Positions 39,308 to 50,800 of a DNA stretch of 64,000 bases are shown piece after piece (position 1 is the first letter of the stretch; each line of letters opens with the position of its first letter). The position numbers and the translations under genes were made by a program. This DNA is from Balanoglossus misakiensis (lineage: Eukaryota > Hemichordata), in contig CM082597.2 in assembly GCA_040954595.2 (NCBI GenBank), forward strand, positions 5,828,001 through 5,892,000. The letters are read 5' to 3'. The notes below the pieces were generated by a model, which did not search any database, had not been told where the DNA came from, and saw only the letters and a program-made list of their open reading frames with translations.

Positions 39308-39474
39308 TGCGGAGGATTACATCGGCGTTCTTCACGCGCTCCGGGCTCGGTATCAAATGGGGTTTTCCAAATTAAAACTTCGCGTTTCCTGGTTTGGAAT
39401 CACGCCCATCACGACACAGTATCACGCGCTCAAATTAAGTACAACATTCGAACTTTCATTTAAAACATGTGATG

Positions 39475-39807
39475 CTGCCACTTTTTGCATTATTTTCATG
39501 ATTTTATTTTCCTTCTTAAATTGGTCCATCTAAATAAGCTTACTGATTGGTATGAACACCTTATCGATGCCCGATTGTGACTGCATGTTGCAATTTTGAA
39601 CACATTATGTATTAAACAGGTGCCGCACCGATTGAATCAGCCTCCATACAAACAGTAAGCAGCTATCGTTGTATGCGTCGCCAAGAACTGACAAACTGAC
39701 GCAAGTGAAAGTAATATGGCTTAATGGTGATGATTTTAGAGGATAGGGAATATACTTGAAATATTTTACTGTGGAAAAATATGTGAAATTTGTCAGCTAT
39801 AGGGGCT
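39475..39807. mobile_element. MITE, GCCTCTATAGCTGCCA family, inverted copy
   Basis: Reverse-complement copy of the element at 3661-4007 (CTGCCACTTTTTGCATTATT through CAGCTATAGGGGCTTTAA). TTAA is present at the right edge; the left outer end has decayed. Confidence 0.8.
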
Positions 39808-40307
39808 TTAAAGCCACCAATTCGTGTCATCAATTTGCACACAGCGTCATCTGCTTTTACTAAATATAGACCACGGAATGAAATCATTCAAACATTGATA
39901 TTTATTGGGATAAATTGCTATTTGTCAATAGAACTAAAACGCTATGAACAAAAGTGCGTTGTAAATTAAAAATTGACCTTAATCACACATCTCCTCACAT
40001 GCTTTGATTTGATTAATGACCATAATCCATTAACAATCTACAATTTCAGCATTTCACTTCTCCAGCACATTCCTCACGTTTCGCCTAATAATTTGAACAA
40101 TTCAAAATAATAGCGTTTGTACGTATATAGTTTGATACATAAGTATAATAACCGGTTATTTTTCAATAATAATGGTGTACAATATTTGGCCAGTGTGCAA
40201 ATTACATCGGTATTTCTTTGTCACTAAAAATCCGTCGAAGGATGGATGTCGTCCCGTCTGCCGAAATACGGCATACAATGTCAGTTGAAGTGTAATGAAT
40301 AATTCTG

Positions 40308-40491
40308 GCTACCTTAAATAGATTTTTTTTACTTCGTGCTAGGGGGTCAAATCACATTCTAATAATTGAATTCTGGGACAACTCACGGTTATTTCCATTT
40401 CTTAAACACGGCATAAATCGGCCATTTTGAAATTGTGACCATATGAGATTTTCATCACTCACCTAGGTAGCTAAAACCTATTTAAGGTAGC
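40308..40491. mobile_element. MITE with GCTACCTTAAATAG ends
   Basis: 184 bp with terminal inverted repeats GCTACCTTAAATAG and CTATTTAAGGTAGC and an AT-rich centre. It is the only copy in the window. Confidence 0.7.
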
Positions 40492-40849
40492 GGAAATTCA
40501 AAATTCACACTTGTGAACACGAAATATGAATTAATCGCATAATAGTTCTGTCGCAGTACTATATACGTAACAAAGAGAGAAAATATCGTTCGTAGTTCGT
40601 GTATATATTTTGTGAAAAAATTACATTCGAAAACGTTATTATATTTTAATGTCAATCATTGTTATGAATATATTATTGATATGCTAATCTTACAGTTTTT
40701 ACAGATTTACACGGCGATAATATGTGTTATATATTCTGATCAATATGAAGTTAAAAAACGTTCTTGGACTTGTGAAAACTCTGCCTACACATGTCTGGTA
40801 TGCTAACAGTTTGGAGCATTTTTACACTGTCCTTATGTGCGGCCTCTTT

Positions 40850-43800
40850 TCAAGGGCATTCGGTATTTCCATCCTGTTGACACGCGCTCTTGGACTTGAC
40901 CTTGTGGCCTGCCTTGCGACCTCGTCTCCTTCGTCTACAGGAGCAGTGGTCTGTGCTGTTTTCACCTGTTGTAGAATTAAGGATACCAAGATGAATCAGT
41001 TCAACGGTGTTTTTAGTGTCAGCCACCCCGCCTCAAGAATATTCCAGGCCATGCCCAGAACACCCGCTGTAACAGTTCTTGTGAAATAGTCACCGTTACT
41101 CTAGTGGAAATTCCGAAATTCTCATTCCTCCGATAAGGAGAGTTTCAAATCCCCCAACCGTGGCAGATGTGTAGGCGACGCAATGGGAAGTACAGGTGAT
41201 GTAGGGCTCACACGACATAATCAATAGGTCAGCTGTGTCATAGTTACAATGCAAATGTCACTTCAAAAGCGGAACAATTCCTTTTGTCAAGTACGTTGAC
41301 ACTTTCCTCAGTGTGTGGTTTTCCCTTTTCAGCTATTGCAGGGAACGTTCATTTTTAACGAGGGGTGGGCCGGATGAATCGGAGGGGGTATCGCATTCTA
41401 CATGACCGGGTGACCCCTTTTTCCTCCGGCCCACCCCTCCATAATAATTAATGAAAGCTACGTGAGGCTCGTGAGTATGTATCGCGAATTTTGTTGTGTC
41501 CGAGCAAGCCGTCCGAAGTCATCAGGGAGTAAATTCTTGTCTTTTACTTCAAGATAGGGACACCTCAGGCTTCACTTATATTTCTCAGTCCGGGCATAGA
41601 ATTTACAATTTGGCATTTTCACAGCGATCGCATACCTCATTGATCACAGGAATCGTACTTACTTCTTTACCGATTTCCATTTTAACTGGCTCTTGTCTGC
41701 CCGCAATGATTAAAAAAGGATATCCAACGCGTTTTCATGAACTGCATGTTTGCCATTGCCTGAGTTTGTCTCATATAGTGCGCTCTCGAGCGGTAATATA
41801 CTAGTATCAACTAGGCCAAATCTATGGTCAGCGCATTCCGTCTGTGCAACTCAAACCGTTTTGATTGTAACTATGTAGAACTGGCTGACATGATCCTTGC
41901 GCGAATAAACGAATAACAAATTAAACAAGAGATAAAACCAGCTACGTAACACTGTCTATACCAGTAACCCCGGATTGGCCTGCCGTCGAACTCGCTTGTT
42001 GAATGTTGATGTACTTTTTGTAGACCCACATTTCACGGCGAGTTCAATCATTTACCGATAGGGTGGTTTACATCTAAAATACACAGGGTTGACGTAAGCA
42101 TTACCTCGGGGTCATCACTGGCATATAAACTACGTGTGCAACTTGACAAAATGTGGACTGAACGAAAAGCACCGGGCTCATAAATTTGACAGTGTTTGAA
42201 TATATACAGAAACGACAAGTACACTTATAATTAGTATGTAGTTTGTAGCTCTGTTATGAAATACAAAAGAAAGGTTTGATAACAACATCGAAATACAACG
42301 TCCAATCATTTTATCCATTGGCGGTGTGAGACGGAGGGCATGCACGCTTATTAAACAAAATGCTGAATTTGGGTGAAACTTTTTGACCCCACAAAAAACG
42401 GTGACGTCACGATTTGTGGGGGAATAAACTACCGCGCAGGGTCAAATGGACATGTGTATTTAGACAACGTGACTGGAAAGGGCGGAAGACAGTTCGAAAG
42501 AAGTTCGCCAGACACTTTTCTTGGAAACCGGTCCATGCTTGGTCTGGACTGCAAGCCCAGTGTTTTAGGGACAAAGTATCTCTCTCGCTGCCCCTTTTTC
42601 CATTAATTATGTCTGATACCAAGACACTGTTTGTGTTATTCTACATATAGATATATAGTGAATCAACGTTTGGCAACACATAACTTCCATCCCGTTTGTA
42701 GGATATGAGAGTAAAAATCTCGCCGTGATGAATAAACGGTAAACACCAATTATTCATTTTGGCGAGTTTTTCACTCTCGTGTCTACTAGTGGGATGGAAG
42801 TTGTGTGTGGTTGAACGTTCATTCACTACATATCCACATGTAGAATAACATAAACGGTGTCTTGTATCAAACAGAATTAATGGAAAAAGGGGCAGCGAGA
42901 GAGAGACTTTGTCCCTTTAAGATAGCCTGACTCAGGTGACTGACACACAGGGTCTGTAGTCGCCGTCTACTATCGTCGATTTGACAATTTTGCATGTCAA
43001 TCGAACTCCAAATGCGATGCCTCGGCAACGAGGTCACCACGTGATCTTGACTCTGACGTCGTTCAAGTCAATCACATTACGTGACACACTACTGATTGGC
43101 CGGAGCAATGACCCGGGCATTGCTAATAGTTGGAAAATAATTAGCATATGGTCCAATGGGACATATACATATAAACCAAATGGGACCTAAAAATCCCTTC
43201 TATTTGGCCTTATAAATTCTTAACAAGTGGTAACTGACTTACCATGTAAGACATGCAGTCGGAATTTCGCCGCCCCTTGGTCCAAGAACTGCTCTTCGTC
43301 CTTCTTCCTGGTATTGACCTTGATGACGTATTCACCTCGGTCGCGGAACTGACAATCTGAGATGATGACGGTGACCATGAGGTCCAGGTCGGAGACTCGG
43401 ACATCGATGCAGAATTTGTTGGCCAGGCACCTGTCCGCCAGGCCGTACACGGTGCCCACTTCGTGCTTCGCGAACAAATTCTCCGCCTTGACTTTGTACA
43501 GAGTCGCGCTGACGTAGTCCTCCTCCAGGGCGACGCTGCCGGAGCCTGACAAGGTCGCGGTGACCGCCATGGGTTGACCTTGTGACACGGTCAAGTTCAA
43601 GTCACTGGGAAACATCACGGACACATCGGTCAAGTCCAGTCGGGGTGATGACCTGTGACCTCCGACAGTGATACCTGCAGACAAGACAGGGACTGTGCAG
43701 TAAGTTAGGGCTGTCAACACTGGCACTAAACGCGCAACGCACAAAGCAAACGATAGCAGAGGGGAAGAACTGTTTCATTGAGCCAAAAATCGACATAAAA

Positions 43801-44391
43801 TGACGAAAGACTGATGAGCTAGTCTAGCAAGCCAAGTACGTTTGATTTAAATCCCGTGCTTAAGAATTGTGAGGATCCGACGGTGATTTTCTTACTATCT
43901 CATACAGGCTGTGAACTCAATAGTTGTAGCGGAAGGAGGTAGTTGTTAAGGGCCAGACTTTGTGCGAATGTTGTATGTAGTGTCTTAGAACTTGGGTAAA
44001 AGGGCCATTCGTTATTATCAAAGACCACTTTTCGGGAGATGTAGTTTTCAATGATTCACGCGTTGCGCTATGAAGGAAAAAACACGATCTCATACACGCA
44101 GCAGTTTCGCCAGAGCTGGGAGTGCATACACACCGTTTAGTTGTACTTAGACTCAAATAAACGGCTGAGAACGGCTGGGTTGATACGCTGGGAAATTATC
44201 AGCTATAGATTGGTAGTGTATCCGTTGATGACTGTAGGTTTGACTGGGGCGATTACTGAGCTGGACCACTGTGAAGTTCGAGCGCCAGAATGTGAAATTA
44301 AAATCTGCAACAAAATGTAGAGAAAATAACCAGGTTTACCTCCGTGGAGATAGGTGACCAGCAGGAACAGGAGGCTGAGTCTGGCGTTCAT
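40850..44391 (-). CDS. Secreted single-Ig-domain protein with basic tail (Ig gene A, 199 aa)
   Basis: Three exons on the minus strand: 44391-44340, 43674-43243, 40965-40850 (600 nt), both introns phase 1. Exon 1 encodes the signal peptide MNARLSLLFLLVTYLHGG. Exon 2 (144 residues) has an Ig-like pattern (DLNLTVSQGQPMAVTATLSG, then LMVTVIISDCQFRDRGEYVIKV). The usual B- and F-strand cysteines are replaced; cysteines appear instead in DRCLANKFC and SDC, so it is an atypical fold. Exon 3 lies in what would otherwise be a 5.4 kb gap before gene B. It has a clean acceptor (CTACAACAG), matches phase 1, and encodes a Cys- and Arg-rich tail (STDHCSCRRRRRGRKAGHKV, ending CQQDGNTECP) before TGA. The join of exon 3 is inferred from phase, strand and the parallel with gene B. 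An alternative is that exon 2 splices directly into 37829, which is also phase-compatible, but gene B has its own signal exon. Confidence 0.65.
41360..41441. repeat. GC-rich hairpin
   Basis: Inverted repeat with GGGGTGGGCCGGA and TCCGGCCCACCCC arms around a 45-50 bp loop, in intron 2 of Ig gene A. Possibly a very short MITE. Confidence 0.6.
42567..42916. mobile_element. MITE, AGGGACAAAGTCTC family, full length
   Basis: 350 bp with ends AGGGACAAAGTATCTCTCTC and GAGAGAGAGACTTTGTCCCT and TTAA on the right (the left flank TTTT is mutated). Nested inner inverted repeats (ACTTCCATCCCGTTTGTAGG against AGTGGGATGGAAGTTGTGTG) make it strongly foldable. It lies in intron 2 of Ig gene A. Confidence 0.85.
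43140..43195 (-). repeat. Terminal fragment related to the 3 kb insertion
   Basis: On the minus strand it reads TTTTTAGGTCCCATTTGG, then TATATG and TCCCATTGGACC, resembling the left end of the insertion at 4691. It is a short fragment just downstream of Ig gene A exon 2. Confidence 0.5.
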
Positions 44392-44723
44392 GTTAGCCCA
44401 TCTTCTCGTGAACGTCTTGTGATATAGGCAATGGCGACCTGCGATGAAGCTATGGTTGACAATTAACGCGATGATTTGTGTCTGTGTTGCCTGGCTGCGA
44501 TCATTCGTGATGTACAAACTCGGCTGACCTCGTCATCTGTCGGAAACAAACACATGCATACGTTGTTAACAGGGACAAAATCGCAAACTGTTCACATTAG
44601 TTTATGTTCATAGGCTTTTTATGTTTTTTTTCTATAACCTGTTGCCATGGCTCTAATCACGACACAACTGTACATTGAAATTTCCCATGGACTCTGCCAT
44701 TGTTTAATTTGTGTCCATATTAA

Positions 44724-44897
44724 AGGTATACGGTCACCTCCAATTTACATACGTCCATATATGGCTGAAATGGCGTATTTGAGTGTTCTAAAGAACGCTT
44801 TATTTTCGTGTGTGCCACCCACTGAAAATCTGTGATTGGTTAGATCTCGATTTACCATGGTAACTGTGGCTAAATTTGTATAGGTGACCGTATACCT
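44724..44897. mobile_element. MITE with TTAA flanks, AGGTATACGGTCACCT family
   Basis: 174 bp between two TTAA sites. Ends are AGGTATACGGTCACC and GGTGACCGTATACCT. Single copy in the window. Confidence 0.85.
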
Positions 44898-45593
44898 TTA
44901 ATATAACCAACCAAAATGATATATGTCAGACGTATACTCTCATGGTGTATCCCAGCTTTTTCCAAGACTGCTGTGTGATACTGAAATGCGCGTCCGCGTT
45001 GCGTATAGAACTCCAGTGGACGCGACTCTAATCTAAGTGTACCCACGTATATAGAAGGGTGCGAGCTGAATTGTAGCGGCTTGTTTCAGTGAGCAGAAAA
45101 GCCCATCAAAAGAGATATAAATTATCAAAGTAAATCAAAAGTTAGCAGCTTTGTCCCTTTAAATTGAAAATATTTAATTTAAGCTTATCTATTCATTATG
45201 CAATTCAATGCAATAATTCTAGACTTTGCAGTAAATTGGTTGGCTCCAGCAAAAACTCTGGAACCTTGGATCGATAATGTGATATGCACATGTTATTCTG
45301 AAGTGCTTTTCATTGTACATGTTTTCTAAGGGGTGTACTTTGTACATTTAGTGCTATGGTAATTATTCCACGTGTACGTTCTTGTTTGTAATTTCTCGAA
45401 ATAAACAAGGTGTATTGCTATTGTTTACCCAGTCTACCTTTGCTATTGTTTACCCAGTCTAATTATTTAGTATAAATCTTTACCGCAGCAGAGTCTAATG
45501 TCCTCCCGAAGTTATAGTTGGCTGTATGGTAACCATCTCGCTAACACGTGTAGTTTAATTACTAAACATATACAGCACTATATAACTGAGTCA

Positions 45594-45723
45594 GTTAAAC
45601 ATCAATCTGATTAAAATTATAACGGCGACGTGGTTTTTTATTTAATGCTGTCGCCACACAGCGACAGCATAAAAAACACGTCGCCGTTCCCTACATCTGA
45701 TTTTTAATCAGATTGGTTAAACA
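45594..45723. mobile_element. Snap-back palindromic element
   Basis: About 130 bp. CAATCTGATTAAAA pairs with TTTTTAATCAGATTGG, and GGCGACGTG...ATGCTGTCGC pairs with GCGACAGCAT...CACGTCGCC around a CACACA centre. Almost the whole length can fold on itself. Confidence 0.8.
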
Positions 45724-46171
45724 TGTGATCATGATGTCCCAATTTCATGTAGTATCTCGTACACAGTGCGTTCGACAGCACCGCCATAAGAAGACACATT
45801 TGTGACAGTTGCGCACTGCAATACAAGTGTAGATAGTGGCGCTACATGCCCCCCCCCCTCCTCTCCCACCTCCTTCAGACGAGATTACACCGATCTGCAT
45901 TTTCAGTGTTAAATTAATAATTAATCTACCGCGGGCCAGGTCCCTTGTCGCTTCTCCGGCCACTATTCATCTGTCGTGACGCGGGACAATAGACACGCAC
46001 TCGCTCGGACATGTAAACAAGGAAAACGGAACCAAACGCGAAAAAATATATTAATAGATATTATGCCCGTTTATAAGTAGGATTCAGTCGTGATTGTGAC
46101 GTCGTCTATTGATAGAATGCGTTTGGTTAATCACTGCGGTGAAAATATGCGGTTTCTGGAAGTTATTAGTA

Positions 46172-46606
46172 TCAGGTTGGAGTGCGTCGTGACCGACAGG
46201 GGCGATACGCGGAAATCTGGACACTTCCCCCGGGACCAGGTATAGATGTTTGTACACCGTGGTATTTTTTGCATATCTCGTCGTTCAACGTGGAAGCGGG
46301 TACAAAGGAACACTCAGGGCTTGTCACGACCCGCGTTCCAAACGCACTCCACAAACCTCGCTGGACTTTCACAGCCAACAATGCAACGATATAACGGTTC
46401 AGTTTACCTGTGCCTCCGCCTGTCTGGTGATCATATCGCCATTTCAGCGCCCGCTTATTAATACCGACCACCGTACCTTGCACCGCTACAGCGTCACCAA
46501 CGACACACTTTAAAGAACCACTCCGCGTCATTTTCAGTAATTCTGTTCTCTCCAAGGCGCCGGCAACTCCTCGGGTGAAAAAAATACCCAGCTGGCGAAG
46601 AAACAA
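46172..46606 (-). other. GC-rich open frame of uncertain status
   Basis: A 144-codon open frame with an internal segment MTRSGSLKCVVGDAVAVQGT and LKWRYDHQTGG, vaguely like an Ig strand pair (C...W). A possible donor follows at the GGTAAACTG on the minus strand. Local GC content is high and long open frames also occur on the opposite strand, so chance is a good explanation. No partner exons were found. Confidence 0.2.
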
Positions 46607-47482
46607 GGTGAAACTTCACGCGAATATGCACGGATATGGCTGGTGGGTTTGATTGCGGTAAACTCTGTAATGGACCGGCGGGTTTTTCCCGTGTTATACC
46701 CATTTCCTCGTTCAGTGTATATTTAACTGTACAGGCCACGACTTGCTCCCTGTCCCACTCGTTTGGTGTGGAGACGAGTGGGCGTTTTTTTTTCTCATTT
46801 AAATTCGTATTGTGTGCTCATGGGCATTTCCCCTAATACAGAATTAATGCCATGTTTGAGGAAAAGGCTTTATTCTTCTCAGTACATGTATTATTAAGGG
46901 TTAAAAATAACTGGGTGTATGGAAAGACAAAAACAAATAAAGAAGCAAATACGCCGACGAGGGCGCACTTAAAACACCGCGCTGACGTCACTAATTTCAA
47001 GTTTACAAGTCATGGCTGTGTAACTATAGGCAACACTTGACCATTCGCGTCACAGGTGAACGTTGGAACATTGACTGCTGAACTGATGCAACCTTTGCCC
47101 GGCATAATCTTGACAGTTTGAAATGTCCTCTGACATGAATGAAGGCCACATCAACAGGTAGTCTGGTGAAACATCTCAAAATACATTTCCGTATACGTAA
47201 AGGCTATCTATTAATAACACGATTAGAACTATTTTGGGGATAACTGCATACCCATAGAATGCGTACAAAAACGATAAGTATTTGCTGAGAATGTGGTATT
47301 TCTGTCATTGTTTGAACAAAACAAAATGATAAATATGTCGAGTGTGTAGGCTACATGTACTGTGCTGAGAGTTTTACAGAGTTTTATATTACCATGCAAT
47401 TTAATTTACGTCCGTGCTACATCATGTAGACCTAAATCAAAGTTTATGACATACTCTTAGTCCAACCCTGAAGTCAATTTAA

Positions 47483-47718
47483 AGGAAAGGGGTCGTCGCG
47501 CTGCGAGGGTGTCCCCCTTGAGGAGAATATGTCCACCCACACCAGCACAAACCCCACTGCAGTCGCCACGACCTACTAGGATCTTCAGTTGCTGTCATAC
47601 CCAGTCTATGCTACGGTTGGCTGCTTTGTTCATTCTAAGAATGGTCTAATTTCAGGGATTTGTTGATGAATTGTAATGTTTATAAACAAACAAACGCGGC
47701 GCGACGACCCCCTTCACT
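47483..47718. mobile_element. MITE with TTAA flanks, GGGGTCGTCGC family, copy 2
   Basis: 236 bp, ends AGGAAAGGGGTCGTCGC and GCGACGACCCCCTTCACT between TTAA sites. Close match to 37858-38082. It ends about 180 bp upstream of the HSF2BP start codon. Confidence 0.85.
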
Positions 47719-47896
47719 TTAAACCTCAGCCCTAGCCCCCCCCCCCCCCCCCCCCTTCATGTACTGGAATTTCCCTCAAGTGGTTTAGCGCCATCAACGG
47801 TTGTTGACTAAAAATGGTAAACGTAAACAAAATGGTGTACTGTGTCTGTCCGGAAGTTTGACCGAGCAAAATGTAAGAAAAAAGGCAGTGCAAACC

Positions 47897-50800
47897 ATGA
47901 CTGAAACTCTCCAGCTGAAGAAGTCGACTTCCAAAGGTTGCTGTGTTCCGTATGAGTTGGTTGAAAAAGCTGTAAGTTAAATTGAGATTCGGAATACCTC
48001 TCATTCCGTTATGATTTTTTTATCGTTCAACTAAGTTGCTGTTGCAAGTTGCAGATGTAAACATGTCATGATTGTTTACAGTACTTTAATAAACCCCAAG
48101 TTTCTTCTTTTTGTATCCTCATTGTTTGTCTGTGGACTCTTTAGAAATGCCAGGCAAGGAATGCTTGCATCTCTAACCTGCAGCTCTTCAATGTAGTGGG
48201 ATATTATATATCCAAATGTGATTACATAATTACTTTGAACTTTGGCGATAGTGTTGCTCGTAGACATACTCAAACGTCTAGTTTATTGTATAAAATCGAC
48301 GGTCGTGTATCATTCTCGAAAGGATGTTGTAAGCGTATCTTATCACTAAGATTTTACTGGAGAAATCGTCAGTCACATGTGGTGTATTGAAATTGCAATA
48401 GCGAGGAACGATAGAAAAATTCCCCTTTGCTTTTTGAAAATGCCGCGGCCGCCCTGTAGTCAGCTTTGTAAAGTTTGTTTACCTTTTCATGTCCGCCATT
48501 CGACTGATCTGCATCATAAAATTAATCGTATATGAAACCAAAGTAAGTTAATTCTTTGTTTTGTCTAATCAAAATTTATAAATTATCACAAAATCAGGTT
48601 GCCTTTATATTTGACCATTTCCTCGTGTCTCATCCTAGCAGTAGCTGTGGAAATGCAGCTGTTCCGCCCGGGGGAGGGAACCCCCCCCCCCCCCCCCCCC
48701 GGCGGAACAGCTGCGTTTCCACATCATGCACATTCCTACGAACATGTCCACACACAAAATTAATGTCACAGCCTTCAATCTACATTTTCTTCTCTTTTAA
48801 AATTGGTTTTCTTGTGTGCCAATCCACTGTCTCTAGTGACTATCTTTGCAGTAAAACATAGGTAAATTATGAAAAACAACAACAAATTTTCCCCTTTTAT
48901 ATGACATGTTGGCACCCTCTAACAATTTGTCAAGGGGGACAAGCATCCCTTTTTGCCAGAATGGAACCCCCTTCCCCAAATTTTCTGGCAAAAGGAACAC
49001 TGTTTTTAATCACAACATCTTCAACTATCTCTAGATATCCTTGGCAGAGGAGGTGAAAGTTAACTGTGGCGGTGTCTTGCAAGAATGGAATCAGATCAAA
49101 CAAAATTGGCTGAAAGAAAATTATGAACAGCTTCCTCATATGTTGGTAAGTGGAAAGGCGACAGTACCTTGGTGTCGTTTGCTGATAATTGGCTGAGCTG
49201 TGTTCGAAACTTTGAACATGAAAATGACAATAGTAGCAGAAATGGGTTCTGAACAATTCTGGCGTATTGTCATTTTCCTGATTTTTATATTGCATATCAA
49301 GGAATTTTAAATACAAAGAATGAGAAAAACTTTTAAAACAGTTTATAGTGGGTCACAAATATTGTGGAAAATGCAGAGTCAGCACTTTTCTCACACTCCT
49401 AATGCTATGGTTTTCCTATGGCAAAAAATATCTGAAAAGCTTTATCAAAAAATCAAGCACAGTGACACAGTGTTTTCTTTATAACTTATATGCATGTATT
49501 TCCTCTTTTGGAAACTTTGGTGGTCTGGATATTTCAAGCTAAAATAACAATATTGCAACGTTGTTTTCTTAAATTTCTATCGTGAGTACTATGTAATGTG
49601 ATAGCCATGCTGTGAGTTTTTGCTTTTTTCCAGTATTTTAATTCTGTGTACTGAAAGCAATAAATTTGTTCTATGCCAAACATCACATTGATGATTGGTA
49701 CCACATATCTTGTATGTTGTCGCATGTTGGGTGCTGTGTGGGGAATTGATTGATTCTCTGTTGCCAGCTACCGGATGGCCACCCTGTGAGTGACACAGTC
49801 AACGTACCAGCCAGACACTTGGAACGTCTGAAAGCAGAAATAAAACAGATGAAACAATTGCTACCAAAGGTTGTGAACCCAGACTACACAAATGTATTTC
49901 ACAGACTACAATCTGCTGAAGAAGGTAATGTGAAAATTATCATATCATGGAAATGCCAAAGACCACTTTATTTCATTGATTTAACACAATAATATATGAC
50001 CAGTGAGAGTGTTCCTTTCCGTTAAGGATGTACGCACAGAAAATAAACTCATAAACAGTGCACGTGTGCCTGATCCCCATGAGGTTATATTGATATTTGC
50101 TAGAAAACAAACTTCTACTATTGTCATTTTCACGAAATTCTACACAAAGCTCAGTCAAGTAAATATAAATTCATTGGTCAAATAAAATTGTGTGGTCACC
50201 GCGCGCTCTAATCTGAGATAAATTTTGTTGAAATTGTTTGTCTATAGACAAACCATTGGTGAAAATTCATTTTGGCGAGATTTTTACTCTCATATCGTAC
50301 AAACGGGATGGAAGTTATGTAGGATATGAGAGTAAAAATCTTGCCAACACTCATACAGGTCTAAGTGAGATGGAAGTTGTGTGTGGTCGAACATTGATTC
50401 ACTAGATATCCATATGCATATGTGCATTATAAACGGTGTCCTGTATCAAACATAATTAATGGAAAAAAGGGCAGCAAGAGAGAGACCTTATCCCTTTAAT
50501 CTCTTTAGTGCAACCTATTTTTTCTCAAGTCAACAAAAAGTGAAATTTTGCTTCTGCAGATGTGAAGAGGCTAGAGAGAGAGGTTGGACATTGCAGCAAT
50601 GAGAGAGAGCACTGGAAATCGAGATATCAAACAACATTGGATGAGTTAGAAAGAGAAAAAGCTGTGAGTCTATTTGCTTGTCCGTTGAGTGTTGTCAATA
50701 AAGGCCAAATAAAAAAATATGTGATGTTCCGATTACTCGACCTACCCTAATTTTTGCCCGCCGACCTTAAACTTTCTCGAGCTTCGTAAACCGGAAGTAA

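Larger units (their letters stand above)
39308..40849. other. Spacer between Ig genes B and A
   Basis: This is the upstream region of Ig gene B and the 3' flank of Ig gene A. It holds two MITEs (39475-39807 and 40308-40491). The rest is AT-rich sequence without a supportable gene. No obvious TATA box was identified upstream of 39307. Confidence 0.5.
44392..47896. other. Intergenic region between divergent Ig gene A and HSF2BP
   Basis: About 3.5 kb containing a TTAA MITE (44724), a snap-back palindrome (45594), a 25 bp direct duplication of TGCTATTGTTTACCCAGTCT (about 45415-45462), a GC-rich segment around 45900-46750, a second TTAA MITE (47483) and a poly-C run of about 18 bp (about 47736-47753). 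No convincing gene was found; the best open frame is listed separately. Confidence 0.5.

Noticed and set aside
42373-42650. Overlapping open frames of 71-78 codons on both strands
   Set aside because: They run into the 42567-42916 MITE and have no homology or splice support.
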